The position numbers were made by a program, and so were the translations under genes. Below the pieces are notes generated by a model, which did no database searches, was not told where the DNA came from, and saw only the letters and a list, made by a program, of their open reading frames with translations. From assembly GCA_030425045.1 (NCBI GenBank), contig JAUHVL010000013.1, positions 23,734 through 87,733 of the forward strand: a DNA stretch of 64,000 bases. The letters run 5' to 3'. Origin of the DNA: a bacterium (GTDB lineage Bacteria; Bdellovibrionota; Bacteriovoracia; Bacteriovoracales; Bacteriovoracaceae). This document shows positions 8,188 to 18,926 of the stretch, one piece after another; position 1 is the stretch's first letter, and every line of letters begins with the position of its first letter.

Positions 8188-9114
8188 TTACCGAATATAA
8201 TCGGCCATGTAAACCTTTAAATTCTTGAGTAAACGCTCTTCAATTTGACGAATTCGCTCACGAGAAACGCCGTATTCATCAGCAATTTCTTGTAAACTTG
8301 GAGGAATATCTTGGAGTAATCTTTTGGTAAAAATATCGCGATCTCGATCTTTTAAGCCCTTAAGATAGTCCTTAAGATGATCTTGTAGAATTTTAAGATC
8401 ATTCGACATGGCCACTTGTTCCTCAGGACCTTCTGCTTCATCGGCTAATATATTACTTAAGGCACTAAAATTACTCGAGTCATTATGAGAACTTGGGGCA
8501 TCTATACTGACCTCGCCACCAGTTGAGCTTAAACGTTGATCCATCGTCATCACCGTTTTCTCAGAGACCCCCATATTTTCGGCCAAAAGTTTTGTGTCGG
8601 GTCTGATTCCCTGGGCCTCAAGCCGGGCCTTTTCTTTCATTAAATTAAAAAATACTTTTTTCTGTTCATTAGTGGTTCCAATTTTCACAAGATGAAAATT
8701 ATCAAGAATAAATTTTAAAATATAAGAACGTATCCACCAGCTTGAGTAATAACTTAACTTGGCGCCTTTTTCGGGATCATAATTACTCACGGCCTTCATC
8801 AATCCGATATTCCCCTCTTGGATAAGATCCATGATGTTTTGCCAAGCCGACCGATATTCCATAGCAATTTTAACAACGAGTCTTAAATTGTGGACAACCA
8901 ACTTTCGAGCAATCTCAATATCACCAGATTCTTTTAATGCCTTAGTTAAGGCTTTTTCTTGCTCAATTGATAGAAGCGGATAACGGTTGACCTCTTTCAT
9001 ATAACGAGTAAGCGGATCAAGCGCACTTGAACTATCATCATAGACAACGAGGTCCCTCTTATCTGTTACGATAGGTAGACTTTCGTCTTTTAAAGAATCA
9101 TCTTCCTTACTCAT
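8188..9114 (-). CDS. rpoH: RNA polymerase sigma factor, RpoH (sigma-32) type
   Basis: Alternative sigma-70-family factor, probably for heat-shock promoters. The 308 residues contain region 1.2 (DPLTRYMKEVNRYPLLS), region 2 with NLRLVVKIAMEY, DLIQEGNIGLMKAVSNYDPEKG and SWWIRSYI, and region 4 ending EIADEYGVSRERIRQIEERLL. The segment NEQKKVFFNLMKEK between regions 2 and 3 matches the RpoH box (QRKLFFNLR), which distinguishes it from RpoD. Long N-terminal and inter-region acidic stretches are lineage-specific. The preceding base context carries no obvious consensus promoter. Confidence 0.88.
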   Translation of the reverse strand: MSKEDDSLKDESLPIVTDKRDLVVYDDSSSALDPLTRYMKEVNRYPLLSIEQEKALTKALKESGDIEIARKLVVHNLRLVVKIAMEYRSAWQNIMDLIQEGNIGLMKAVSNYDPEKGAKLSYYSSWWIRSYILKFILDNFHLVKIGTTNEQKKVFFNLMKEKARLEAQGIRPDTKLLAENMGVSEKTVMTMDQRLSSTGGEVSIDAPSSHNDSSNFSALSNILADEAEGPEEQVAMSNDLKILQDHLKDYLKGLKDRDRDIFTKRLLQDIPPSLQEIADEYGVSRERIRQIEERLLKNLKVYMADYIR

Positions 9115-9134
9115 GGGGGATTTTTATCATATTT

Positions 9135-10793
9135 TTAGCGACCAGGTAACAGCTCTTCGAGCTTTTTGATCCGTTTGTTTCTCTCACCAGCGTCCTGAGC
9201 AATTCTCCATCTCTCATGGGTGTAGCGCAACGCAAAGATGCCATAGTGAAGGTTAACAGGAATACTCATCATACCTTTTGGTTCCTGAAAATAGTTTCCA
9301 ATATAACGGCTAACTTGCTCTAAAATCTCAATCGCGACTAACCTCTCTAGACCTTGTTTCCAAGGGGGAATTTCAAAACGAAGTCTAGCATCTTCAACTT
9401 GATCTTTAATAATAACTTGAAAAGGCTCTAGTACTTTTTTCATTTCTTTTTCGTCATTGATATTTACATCTTTCCAGTTTTCTCTCGCCCAAGAAATAAA
9501 CTTTTTACTGACGTTGATATTAAAAGTACTTTTAATTTTATCATTCATGGCAATAGAATTATCAAACTCACCAAGAATAACATCAATATTAACTTCAAAC
9601 TCAGGTAAATATTCATTAAAGAATTTTTTTCGATCAACAACCTTTAAGAGAAGTCTTTCTTCATATAAGAGATCTTGCTGATAGTTTTTAATTTGGTTTT
9701 CTGCCCACTCTCTCCAGGATTTATCCATGCTAGCTTTGAGAGCATCTTTCATCACATTATATTTTTCAACTCTATTCATGAAGTCAGGCACTCCCGTAAT
9801 GAGGGCCACAAATTGTCCTGCTTGAGCATTCTGATCATCAAAGGTCATTGTTTTAATAATCTCTAAAATTTCTGGAACTTGACCGTTATATTGAAAATCT
9901 GAGTTTTTAAAATCAGCACAAAAAACCCTATCAAAATCATCTTTATAACTCTGTCCCCCCAAGGATAATCTTAACCTTTTAAAAATTTCAGAGGTTTCTC
10001 TTTTTCTACAAATTAAATTTTCACAAATAACGGATGCTGTTTTTGTACTCTCTTTTAGTTTTGTTTTGTCTTCTGAAAGATCAAAGTCATAACCAGATAA
10101 CTGGCGGTTAATAAAGCTCATAATCATGGGATCTTTTACAAAAGGAACCATCAATCGAAGATTATCCACATCATTTCCCCATGAACAAAAGGCCTTAAAA
10201 AGATCAACAGTTAATGACATCTCTTGTGTCTTCGACGTGGTCTCTCTCGTTGTTTGCCAGAGTGCTTTTGGAAAGTTTTCATCACCCTCTACACTTGGCA
10301 ATGATATAGACTCATCAAGGGTGTAATACTTTTTAAAATTTGCTTTGAGTTGCTTAATACTAATGACTGAGAGGTTTTGAGAACAATAATTCCCGACCAA
10401 ACCATCTACCATATTATTAAACTCGTCTTCACTAAACTCAAAAAACTTTGAATATTCCGTTAAGGCCCTGGTTGTGAGATCCAAACCAATATACTGAAGA
10501 GTCGAAAGTAAGGATCTCTTTACTTGAACCCTACTCCAATTATCAACGTAGTTAATTTTAATATTATTTTGACAATAATTATTGAGGTTATATCCCTCAT
10601 CTGCAAAGGCTATATAATTACTCAACTTTTTGCCTTTTTGAGACTCTTTTTCCTCAAATATATAGCTAACAGGGTCGTTCTCTTTAAAATATTGTTTTGA
10701 TAAATCCCCTAGCATTAAGCTTTCAAGTGGTACCAAAGCATACACTTGATTTCCGAGGATAAGTATCAACAAAATGTAAAAAATTTTTCCCAT
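9135..10793 (-). CDS. Exported protein of unknown function
   Basis: Not recognised. A 552-residue protein with a clear Sec signal peptide (hydrophobic core about residues 4-18, cut after VYA near residue 19). The mature part is mixed helical, with many charged residues and about ten scattered cysteines, including SVICENLICRKR and CSW, compatible with disulfides in the periplasm. No enzymatic motif is visible. It ends 20 bases before the sigma-factor start and starts 57 bases from the divergent TPR-like gene, so the two share a promoter region. Confidence 0.7.
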   Translation of the reverse strand: MGKIFYILLILILGNQVYALVPLESLMLGDLSKQYFKENDPVSYIFEEKESQKGKKLSNYIAFADEGYNLNNYCQNNIKINYVDNWSRVQVKRSLLSTLQYIGLDLTTRALTEYSKFFEFSEDEFNNMVDGLVGNYCSQNLSVISIKQLKANFKKYYTLDESISLPSVEGDENFPKALWQTTRETTSKTQEMSLTVDLFKAFCSWGNDVDNLRLMVPFVKDPMIMSFINRQLSGYDFDLSEDKTKLKESTKTASVICENLICRKRETSEIFKRLRLSLGGQSYKDDFDRVFCADFKNSDFQYNGQVPEILEIIKTMTFDDQNAQAGQFVALITGVPDFMNRVEKYNVMKDALKASMDKSWREWAENQIKNYQQDLLYEERLLLKVVDRKKFFNEYLPEFEVNIDVILGEFDNSIAMNDKIKSTFNINVSKKFISWARENWKDVNINDEKEMKKVLEPFQVIIKDQVEDARLRFEIPPWKQGLERLVAIEILEQVSRYIGNYFQEPKGMMSIPVNLHYGIFALRYTHERWRIAQDAGERNKRIKKLEELLPGR

Positions 10794-10850
10794 TTATCGT
10801 TATCCTTATACCTTTTTTAAGTTATCGGTCTCAATTCCGATTCAATAAGT

Positions 10851-12245
10851 ATGAGTTTAAAGATACTTACTATTGAGAAATTTTTTCTCATTTTATTTAC
10901 TCTGCTTTCGGGCCCTGTCTATCCGGATAGACTCCCTGATGGTTTCGATTGGTCTGGCTATAACCAAAGTAAAGTTAATCAATTGATTCAAGTTGAACAA
11001 AGAGATAAAAGATATAACGAATATCTCCATATGCAACTCAGTAAGCAAAGTTTGATCAATGGAAACTTGGCCATGGCGAAGTTTCATTTAACTAAAGTCA
11101 GAAATGACGAAAATACTCTTTATCGAATAAAATTGCGATATTTGGCCTTGATTAGTTTTATCGAAGGTGAATTTGATACCAGCTTGAAATATCTAAACAA
11201 TCCTCTACTCTCTGGTGATATTAAATACTATGCGAGAGTTTGCTCATTAAAAATGGCGATTCATTTGGCAAAAGCAGACAGTAAGGCCTTTAGAAAAGAT
11301 CAAGCTATCTGTAATGAATTAAATAGTCGTTACGGAAAAAATGATTTCGTTTGGACTGAAACTCTTTCCTTAATTCTCTTAGGATTTGAGAACATTTTAG
11401 ATAAAGGAATCATTAGGTCACTCAGAAGAGTTTATGGCACCATAGAATACATTCAAGTATGGATGAAGCTTGCCCTATTCGTTAATCAAGAAGACATTAT
11501 CATTGATACCATAGATGAACTTCCTATTCGTACCTATCAATCTAAAAAGATCAGAGAGCTTATTGCTTTTGCCTTTTATCGCAAGCAAAATTACGAAAAA
11601 GCTCAAGCCTTTATTGAAGATATTAACACACCCAATGCCGATAATATTCGTGGTAATATCATGCTTAAAGACAATAAACTTGAACTTGCCTATGGGCATT
11701 TCCAATTGGCCCTTTCAAAGAGAGAAAACTCTGTAAATGCCCTAGAGCGAAGCATACCTTTATCCTGGAAGCTAAAACAATGGGAAAAAGGTTTTAACTT
11801 TACTCAACGACTATTCAAAAAAAATCAAGATCAAAATAAAAAAGATGCTCTTCTAGCGGCTTTTCAAATACAAAAAGATGATTTTAAAGGCGCAGGCAAA
11901 AAGTTAGAAAAACTGAATAAGACCTATATCAATTTTCCGCCTCGAAAAATTCAACTAATGAATAGCTATAACTCTCTTAGGCAGCAAGATATGAACTCTT
12001 TACTCTTTTATAGTAAAGTGGCTTGTAATAAAGGAGATGGCACTAACTGTTGGATATATCAACAGCTACTACGTTGGGAAAACTTAGGGCAAACTATTGA
12101 ACGTGATGAGAAAGTCATCACAAAAGACTTTAGTGTCGATCAGTTAAAAAACACACCCAAAATAAAACCCCTTTCTGAAAGTATTATTATTGATCAATCT
12201 GATATTGAAGAGATCGATAGCCAAGACACAAAACTAAATTTCTAA
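10851..12245 (+). CDS. Exported TPR-like protein of unknown function
   Basis: Not recognised as a named family. The 464 residues begin with a hydrophobic segment (about residues 8-23), probably a signal peptide. The body consists of repeated helical pairs with tetratricopeptide-like spacing, for example LYRIKLRYLALISFIEGEFDTS and REKAQAFIEDINT-type segments, and a sel1-like cysteine pair in KVACNKGDGTNCWIYQQ near residue 390. TPR-type scaffolds mediate protein contacts; no catalytic site is seen. Its 3' end overlaps the histidine-kinase gene by 12 bases, tail to tail. Confidence 0.65.
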   Translation: MSLKILTIEKFFLILFTLLSGPVYPDRLPDGFDWSGYNQSKVNQLIQVEQRDKRYNEYLHMQLSKQSLINGNLAMAKFHLTKVRNDENTLYRIKLRYLALISFIEGEFDTSLKYLNNPLLSGDIKYYARVCSLKMAIHLAKADSKAFRKDQAICNELNSRYGKNDFVWTETLSLILLGFENILDKGIIRSLRRVYGTIEYIQVWMKLALFVNQEDIIIDTIDELPIRTYQSKKIRELIAFAFYRKQNYEKAQAFIEDINTPNADNIRGNIMLKDNKLELAYGHFQLALSKRENSVNALERSIPLSWKLKQWEKGFNFTQRLFKKNQDQNKKDALLAAFQIQKDDFKGAGKKLEKLNKTYINFPPRKIQLMNSYNSLRQQDMNSLLFYSKVACNKGDGTNCWIYQQLLRWENLGQTIERDEKVITKDFSVDQLKNTPKIKPLSESIIIDQSDIEEIDSQDTKLNF

Positions 12246-14297
12246 CTCAATGACAAAACATGTATTTAGATTTTTATGATCGATATACATTTTTCCATTT
12301 TGTTGCTCTATCAAACTTCTCGATAGGCTTAAGCCTAAGCCTGTCCCTTTTCCAATAGGCTTCGTTGTAAAAAAAGGTTGAAAGATTTTTTCTTCTAAGG
12401 CCAAATCTATTCCTTTTCCGGAGTCAATGATTGAGAAAACCATATGCTTTGAAGTTTTTTCAATTTTTATAACTATCCATTTCTCCCTTTGTTCTTTTAT
12501 GGCGTCGTAAGAGTTATTTAATAAATTTAAAAGAACTTGTGATAACTGAACCCTTAAACAGCGAAACATTGAGTTCAGCAACGTTTCGGAAGCCTCAACT
12601 TTTAACTCAACACCATTCATTTTCATTTTTTCAAAACATAGACCCGTTACATCGTCGATAATATCTTGTACTTTTTCATATTTTGGTTCGGATGAGGCAT
12701 CTCCTCTTGAAATGGTTCTGAGGCCAGTAATAATTTTATTAATTCGATGGACGGTCTGTTCAATAGTTTTACAAGAACTCAGAATAACCTCTTTATCGAG
12801 TTTTCCGTTTTCTACAGTTCTTGAAATATTACACATAGCCAAACTTATTATAGTTAAGGGATTATTAATTTCGTGGGCAATTCCTCCGGCCATTTCACCA
12901 AGAGATGCCATTTTCGAACTCTCTATTGCAACCGCTCTTTGTTCATCTAACTCATCTGTTCTTTTTTGTACTTTGTGCTCTAATGATTCTGCGTGATCGT
13001 GTAATTCCTTATCTCTCTGACGAATTGTCTCTGTCATCGTATTAAATGCGTCAGCAAAAGCGCCCAGCTCATCACTTCTAGACACTTTAACCTTCGTCTT
13101 AAAATCACCCGAGGTTATTTTTTTTGCTGCGGAGTAAAGCTCTTGAATAGGCTGACTTACTTCTTTTTTTAGAACAAGCCAAATCATTGTCACTTCTAAT
13201 AAGAGTGAAATGATCGCTAATAAAATGACAAAAAGAATACCATCAAGTGCCGAAGATGTGATGAGAGACTTTGGATAAACAACAACAAAATACCATCCTG
13301 GACCTTCTATTTTTCCAAACGCCAATAAATCATTGCCATCGGAATGTTCAACCACCGACAGACCATCTCCAGCCCCCAGAATACTGTCTTTTAAGCCTTT
13401 TAAAAAACGATCACCATCTTTATTGATATCAAAATATCCACTTCTATCTTTGAGTTCTTTAACTTTATTAGGATGTAAAATAAGTCTTCCATCTTCTCTA
13501 AAGATAACATTGTATGCGCCAGGAAGACTTACATGGCTTGCCCTTTCAAGAAGTTCCTTTAACATGATATCGTGACCAATGGTCAGAAGATGCTGATCAT
13601 TTTTATAGACAGGAGTTTCTGCAGAAGTCATCCAAACTTGTCCAACTTTATCGTAAAACAAACCAGTCCATACCATTTTTCGTTCAGGATTATTTTTTTC
13701 ATCAGCTATCCAAACATATTCCTCTTTTGTCATATCAAAAGATGCATCCATTTCCATAGTCCAGTTTGGAACTTCAGGCCAGTAAATCACCATTACATTT
13801 TCGGGCGTTGTGAAGTATGTATCTTGAAAATTACTCCTAAAAACTGGCCCATATTTTTCAGCTAAATCTTTTAGGTATGTAACGAGGTTTTTTTTCTCTT
13901 TTGTAAAACGATAATGTGGAGGAATAAAGACACCTGCCATTGTCTTCCCATCGTAGGGAAGCTTATTTCGAAATGTTCCATCTTCTTTTCTTTCTACAAA
14001 GAGATCAAATTTATTTTGAGAGTGTTGTAATTCATCAGACTCAAGAAATTTTTCTATTTTTGTTTTTAAAAAAGCATGACTTTTTTCGGCTTGCTCGAAA
14101 ACAAATGTTTCTCTTTGAGTTCTTTCATCAACATATTTTTCGAGAGTATGAATTGTACTTTCTTTTAAATTTGAAAAGAGGTGTAAGTAACTAAAGACGG
14201 AACTTATTAAGACGATAATCGTTACTCTGACCGAAAGAGATCGAAGTATTCTTGTGGCCAAACTTTGAACGATATGAATTTGATTCGATTCACTCAT
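12234..14297 (-). CDS. Sensor histidine kinase with extracytoplasmic Cache-like sensor and HAMP domain
   Basis: Membrane sensor kinase of 687 residues. A first transmembrane helix lies at about residues 22-42, followed by a periplasmic domain of about 300 residues with Cache-like features (WMTSAETPVYKND, GDGLSVVEHSDG, GWYFVVVYP). A second helix at about 350-372 leads into HAMP, then a coiled coil, a HisKA domain with the phosphoacceptor histidine in GGIAHEINNPL near residue 470, and an ATPase domain with N box LLNNSYDAI, G1 DSGKGID and G2 GKGTGLGLSLS. No receiver domain or response regulator is adjacent. It follows the FecR-barrel gene by 21 bases on the same strand. Confidence 0.92.
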   Translation of the reverse strand: MSESNQIHIVQSLATRILRSLSVRVTIIVLISSVFSYLHLFSNLKESTIHTLEKYVDERTQRETFVFEQAEKSHAFLKTKIEKFLESDELQHSQNKFDLFVERKEDGTFRNKLPYDGKTMAGVFIPPHYRFTKEKKNLVTYLKDLAEKYGPVFRSNFQDTYFTTPENVMVIYWPEVPNWTMEMDASFDMTKEEYVWIADEKNNPERKMVWTGLFYDKVGQVWMTSAETPVYKNDQHLLTIGHDIMLKELLERASHVSLPGAYNVIFREDGRLILHPNKVKELKDRSGYFDINKDGDRFLKGLKDSILGAGDGLSVVEHSDGNDLLAFGKIEGPGWYFVVVYPKSLITSSALDGILFVILLAIISLLLEVTMIWLVLKKEVSQPIQELYSAAKKITSGDFKTKVKVSRSDELGAFADAFNTMTETIRQRDKELHDHAESLEHKVQKRTDELDEQRAVAIESSKMASLGEMAGGIAHEINNPLTIISLAMCNISRTVENGKLDKEVILSSCKTIEQTVHRINKIITGLRTISRGDASSEPKYEKVQDIIDDVTGLCFEKMKMNGVELKVEASETLLNSMFRCLRVQLSQVLLNLLNNSYDAIKEQREKWIVIKIEKTSKHMVFSIIDSGKGIDLALEEKIFQPFFTTKPIGKGTGLGLSLSRSLIEQQNGKMYIDHKNLNTCFVIELEI

Positions 14298-14318
14298 CTA
14301 TTTTCACAAAAAGATAAA

Positions 14319-16211
14319 CTAAAGAATAAAACCAAGGTTAAGCCCATAGCTCGAACCTTTTTGAACAGCGGTGGTAGAGTAATTAATATTTGAGACACTA
14401 TATTTTTCGACATACCGACTTGCACCCAAACCGAGCCACCATTTACGACTCCACCAGTACTTGGTTGAAAGTTTTGCCTTAGCACCAATTCCAGAACCAA
14501 TATCAAAATTCCCAGGTGAGCGCCCTAGGGAATACATAGCTGAGAGCATACCATCGAGACTCCATCTTCCTTTTGAAAAAAGCTCAGTATCAAATACTAA
14601 GTGGAACCTTGGAAGTGTCACTCTTTTCATTGCATCATTACCTGAGCCTGCGTCTGTTGTGGCGTTATGATCTAAAAAATACAATTGCTCTAGCCCACCA
14701 ATTAAAGCAATATTCCAATCTGGACTAGCGGAATAACGATACCCTAGTTTCATTTTAAACAACCTCTCACCGTCTTGAGGTGCTCCGGATAACTCCGATA
14801 AAGGATAAGATAAGTTCTGCCATGAAACTTCCATTGTTGGCTGCCACTTTAAGGAAGATTCATGATCCCAACGTAAGGTGTACTCCATTGAATCTTTAGA
14901 CTTATAATCTCTATCGGCAGCAGCTGTATCATTTGACATACTCAAAGTGTGATCGACAAAATCAACTGATAAGCTCACAACATTCTTACTAATGAGCTCT
15001 CGTTTACTTAATATTCCTAAAGTGTAAATGGAGTCATTTTCCTTCCCCACTACGATATTTTCATGAAGTGATACTTTTAGTTTTTCAAAGTTTTGATCAA
15101 TGGACTGTTTAAGTTCTTCTTGGGCACCTTTTTTAAGTTTCTTCTTTAAAACACCTTTATTAGGATCAAGTGTTAAACCAATAGGTGCAATATATTGACC
15201 GGTAATGCTATCGAGATCACCAATTTTATCTGCGACAAATATTCCTGCAGGCTTAAAAAAGACACTCTCTTTTGCCGGGGGAATATAGAGACCAGATGAA
15301 ATATCCCAAAAACCACCTGCTTTTGGAGCATATTTTTTATTGGATAAATCGATGAGACCCGAAGCTGGTGTATTCGGTATTTCAAAAGGAATGTCCGTCT
15401 TATTTTTTTTAAGAACAATTGTCGCTTTATTTAACTTTTCTTCATCATAAATATATTTCAAGTTAGCATTTCTAAATAAAATATTAAGTTGGATCGGTGA
15501 TATTAACGTTGGCATACTCGTTCGTTTTATAAGCCCAACAGTTTCACTATACTGACCGGCGGCCACAGTAACGGCTTCGAATTTATCCAGCGCAAGCTCA
15601 ATTTTCTTATCATCTGGAGCTTCTTTTCGTTCAATATTTTTCAATCTAATATTATTATTTTCATCTCTCTCATACTCTTTTTCGAGTTTAGAGGAATAGA
15701 GCTTTTGTTTTCGAAGTTTTGATAAGTTTATACGAGCAAATCTAACAGCACCTTTAAAGGTTATAACCGTCGTCTTTTTATTTTCTTGGTTATAATGAAC
15801 AAGAAACTCTGTACCCTTAACTCCAACTAATCCCGTTGGAGTCAATACGTAAAATTTCTCCATCTCTCCAGTAGACTGATCTTTTTCAATCTTAGGTCTA
15901 ATGATTCCTTTAGTTAGATAAATGATCGTGGCCGATTTTTTTTCATGAGACTCAATTTTTATATTTGTATCTGGACCTACGACAATTGTTGAGTTGTCAT
16001 GAAAACGTAATCTCGCATAAGAGTCTTTTCTGGAGTTAATAATAACTCCCTCGTTAACTTTACTACCCGTTTCAAGGATACGAGCTTGAAAACTTCCGGA
16101 TTTGTCCTGTAAAACTCTCCCATCAATTTTATCTATTTTGATAAAATCGGCGAACGTGTCTGTGAAAAAAGTAAGTAAAATTAAAATAAAAAAAGATCGA
16201 TGTCTTAGCAT
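14319..16211 (-). CDS. FecR-domain protein with C-terminal outer-membrane barrel-like region
   Basis: Exported protein of about 630 residues. After a signal peptide comes a FecR domain (about residues 25-150), recognised by GRVLQDKSG, ARLRFHDNSTIVVGPDTNIKI and the core VLTPTGLVGVKGTEFLVHY. FecR domains usually transmit signals at the inner membrane or bind surface structures. The last 200 residues alternate polar and aromatic residues in strand-like segments (YTLRWDHESSLKWQPTMEVSW) and end in GLNLGFIL, as in outer-membrane barrels. A TTG four codons upstream is possible, but ATG 16211 has GGAATTACTC before it. Co-transcription with the histidine kinase is likely. Confidence 0.75.
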   Translation of the reverse strand: MLRHRSFFILILLTFFTDTFADFIKIDKIDGRVLQDKSGSFQARILETGSKVNEGVIINSRKDSYARLRFHDNSTIVVGPDTNIKIESHEKKSATIIYLTKGIIRPKIEKDQSTGEMEKFYVLTPTGLVGVKGTEFLVHYNQENKKTTVITFKGAVRFARINLSKLRKQKLYSSKLEKEYERDENNNIRLKNIERKEAPDDKKIELALDKFEAVTVAAGQYSETVGLIKRTSMPTLISPIQLNILFRNANLKYIYDEEKLNKATIVLKKNKTDIPFEIPNTPASGLIDLSNKKYAPKAGGFWDISSGLYIPPAKESVFFKPAGIFVADKIGDLDSITGQYIAPIGLTLDPNKGVLKKKLKKGAQEELKQSIDQNFEKLKVSLHENIVVGKENDSIYTLGILSKRELISKNVVSLSVDFVDHTLSMSNDTAAADRDYKSKDSMEYTLRWDHESSLKWQPTMEVSWQNLSYPLSELSGAPQDGERLFKMKLGYRYSASPDWNIALIGGLEQLYFLDHNATTDAGSGNDAMKRVTLPRFHLVFDTELFSKGRWSLDGMLSAMYSLGRSPGNFDIGSGIGAKAKLSTKYWWSRKWWLGLGASRYVEKYSVSNINYSTTAVQKGSSYGLNLGFIL

Positions 16212-16284
16212 GAGTAATTCCAAATAAGTATATTTAGTATTGTCTCTAAAAGTCTTAATCAGGTCAATCTAGGCGAATTGAGTC

Positions 16285-17802
16285 TTATTTGAGTGGTTTC
16301 ATTTCTGTTCCATCAAAACAGAACGTCACTTCTTTATCTTCTTGTATCGTGGTCAAGTTTACAGGTCTCGTCCAAAGAGCATACAGGTTTCTCAATGTCG
16401 CTGCTGCATACTCCATATCAAGCTCTACACCTTGAAACCTGTGGACAATATGAAGTTCACCTCTATTAGCAAAATTACTAGACTCAACTTCAATGATGGG
16501 ATTACCAAAATTCGTAAGAGAAATGAGCAGCTTTTGCTTAATTGCCTCAAAGTCTCTGGTGTCGATCTCAAACCTTCCCGTTCGAGAATTGTATTTATAA
16601 GTAAAGAGCTGCTGTCTTTCGCAAAAGTCTCGAGTAAAAAACTCATCTATAAAAGTAATATCATTGTGGCTTTTCCGAACCTCAAAAATCTTTTCTCTAC
16701 CCTTCCCAGCGTTTGTGTTCCAATTTTCTCTTACAACCATATCAGTACATTCATTGTACTCTTTACCAAACATTCCTCGATCCCAGCGGTATTCAATATC
16801 TCTAAAAAGTTCTATACCAATTTTATAAGGATTAATTTGCTTACGACTCATGGCCATTACACCCGCGTGTTTATCGGCAAAATCGATAATTTCGCTTGAT
16901 CGTAATACATTTTGAGTCATTATTTTGGAATGCCAATAACTTGCCCATCCCTCGTTCATAATTTTCGTCATTCTTTGAGGAAGAAAATAATAAGCCTCAT
17001 CTCGTAAACAGCCTAAAATATCTGCTTGCCACTCTTTTAAGGGAGCGTTCTCAACGAGGAACATCATAATATCTCGATGAGAAGCAGAACTTGGCTCAGG
17101 TGAAAGAGCGTTATTGTTTTCTTCGAGGAGTTCACGCTTCATCTCTGACTTTTTGGCATGGTTTTTCTTTGACCTAATAAAACTATCAAGATGTTTACTT
17201 CTACCAGAATCATCATCTTCTTTGAAAAACTGCTCGTAATATTCATTTTCTTTTTCTTGCCTAGATCTTCTGACCTCAGGTGTTTCAAAAAGAACATTAA
17301 TATCCATCAAGTTTTCAATTGAATGGACTCTATCAATAAATTCTTCAACTTTATCTTGTCCAAACTTTTCCATATAACGACGAATTTTCGTACCATGATT
17401 TGCCATGGTATCCATCATCGATCTATCAGTATTTGAGAACCAAGCGTTATTCTTAAAAAAATCAGCATGACCATAAACGTGTGCCATCACAATTTTTTGA
17501 TCGACAAGATGGTTGGCACTTAAAAGGTAAGCATAAACAGGGTCTGTATTAATTACCATTTCATAAATTTTACTCAACCCATAAGCATATGATTTTGAAA
17601 GCTGGTCATATTCCATCCCAAACTTCCAGTGTGGATAACGAGAAGGAAACCCTCCTTGGGCCGCAAGAATATTAATCGTATCGTAGTCACATACTTCAAA
17701 AACGACCGGATAAAAATCAAGTCCATAATCTACGGCATGGCCATGAATTTCTTCTTTTAGCTTTAACAACTCTCCATCAATTGGCTTGGTACGGTTGTTC
17801 AT
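16285..17802 (-). CDS. spoVR: SpoVR family protein
   Basis: Member of the SpoVR/YcgB family, 505 residues, the usual length. Conserved stretches include [76 protein letters not shown] and [14 protein letters not shown]. The His/Asp/Glu pattern suggests a metal site, but the biochemical role is not known; the family was named for a Bacillus sporulation phenotype and occurs in many non-sporulating bacteria. The ATG overlaps the yeaH stop as ATGA (17799-17802), so it is coupled to the upstream genes of a prkA-yeaH-spoVR operon. Confidence 0.95.
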   Translation of the reverse strand: MNNRTKPIDGELLKLKEEIHGHAVDYGLDFYPVVFEVCDYDTINILAAQGGFPSRYPHWKFGMEYDQLSKSYAYGLSKIYEMVINTDPVYAYLLSANHLVDQKIVMAHVYGHADFFKNNAWFSNTDRSMMDTMANHGTKIRRYMEKFGQDKVEEFIDRVHSIENLMDINVLFETPEVRRSRQEKENEYYEQFFKEDDDSGRSKHLDSFIRSKKNHAKKSEMKRELLEENNNALSPEPSSASHRDIMMFLVENAPLKEWQADILGCLRDEAYYFLPQRMTKIMNEGWASYWHSKIMTQNVLRSSEIIDFADKHAGVMAMSRKQINPYKIGIELFRDIEYRWDRGMFGKEYNECTDMVVRENWNTNAGKGREKIFEVRKSHNDITFIDEFFTRDFCERQQLFTYKYNSRTGRFEIDTRDFEAIKQKLLISLTNFGNPIIEVESSNFANRGELHIVHRFQGVELDMEYAAATLRNLYALWTRPVNLTTIQEDKEVTFCFDGTEMKPLK

Positions 17803-18911
17803 TTTCCCTTCCCTAGAAACTCTTTAATTGAATCAAGAATTGCTTCTTTATTTTTTATTTTTGACAAAATAATAGCATCTTCTTCTTCACCATAGTGAGC
17901 ACTGAGATCCTTATAAAATTGTCCTGAGCCATAGCGACTCTCTACTTGGCCATAACAAAAAACATTTGAAGCCGGTAAAATATCTTGATCTAAAATATTC
18001 AAGCATAATTTTGTATCATCCGTACTCCAGTTATCACCATCACTGAAATGAAAGGGGTAAATATTCCATTCACTAGGATTGTAATCGCTTTCAATAATTT
18101 CTCTACAAAGTTTGAAAGCTGAAGATATTAAAGTCCCACCAGACTCTCTTGTTCTAAAAAACGTATCTTCATCAACTTCTTTTGCTGTCGCATCGTGGAT
18201 AATGTATCGAATCTCAATATCTTTATATTGACTCTTAAGCCATAAGTTAATCCAAAAGGATTCTGTTCTCACAATCTCTTTTTGCTCATCACCCATTGAA
18301 CCTGAAACATCCATCATATAGATAACAACTGCGGAGTTCTCAAATTCAACAACTTGTGAGGAGGAACGATATCTCATATCACTTTTTGTCGGGACAATAA
18401 TCGGATTTTTATCGTCGTAGACTCCACTAGCGATTTGCCTTTTGAGAGCTTCTTTATAGGACCTTTTAAAATGCTTAAGAGAATCCGGACCAACAGTTCC
18501 GATAGAAGAATATCTATTTGTCGTCGACTGAAGGGTCTTTTTTCCTTTTGGTTCAATATTGGGAAGCGCTAATTCGTCACCTAAAATACTAGCCAACTCT
18601 TCAATAGATAATTCTACTTCTAACTCTTTATTTCCCTCACCTTCTCCTGCTTCACCTTGCCCTGGTTGTTCCTCTCCTTGTCCATCGACAGGTTCACCAG
18701 ACTGGCCATCACCTTGACCGACACCACCTTGTTGTCGGTCTCCAAATTTAAATCGAGGTGTATCAATTGAAGGCATGGGAACTTTATAGACCCCATCTCC
18801 CTTCGGAACAGGCATCTCGCCATTAGAGACATACTTTCTTAAATTATCCCTAATCTTTCCCTTTACAATTTTTCTAAATCTAGCGAAATCCTTTTTGATA
18901 GGATGACTCAT
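17799..18911 (-). CDS. yeaH: YeaH/YhbH (DUF444) family protein with von Willebrand A-like domain
   Basis: Second member of the conserved PrkA-YeaH-SpoVR set. The 370-residue protein has a basic N-terminal segment, a low-complexity linker rich in glycine, glutamate and glutamine (about residues 60-95), and a C-terminal DUF444 domain. A MIDAS-like motif MMDVSGSMG near residue 200 and [11 protein letters not shown] later indicate a VWA fold that may bind a divalent metal. The partner and function in this set are not established. It follows prkA by 15 bases and overlaps spoVR by four. Confidence 0.92.
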   Translation of the reverse strand: MSHPIKKDFARFRKIVKGKIRDNLRKYVSNGEMPVPKGDGVYKVPMPSIDTPRFKFGDRQQGGVGQGDGQSGEPVDGQGEEQPGQGEAGEGEGNKELEVELSIEELASILGDELALPNIEPKGKKTLQSTTNRYSSIGTVGPDSLKHFKRSYKEALKRQIASGVYDDKNPIIVPTKSDMRYRSSSQVVEFENSAVVIYMMDVSGSMGDEQKEIVRTESFWINLWLKSQYKDIEIRYIIHDATAKEVDEDTFFRTRESGGTLISSAFKLCREIIESDYNPSEWNIYPFHFSDGDNWSTDDTKLCLNILDQDILPASNVFCYGQVESRYGSGQFYKDLSAHYGEEEDAIILSKIKNKEAILDSIKEFLGKGK

Positions 18912-18926
18912 GAGTTCTCCATTTCT

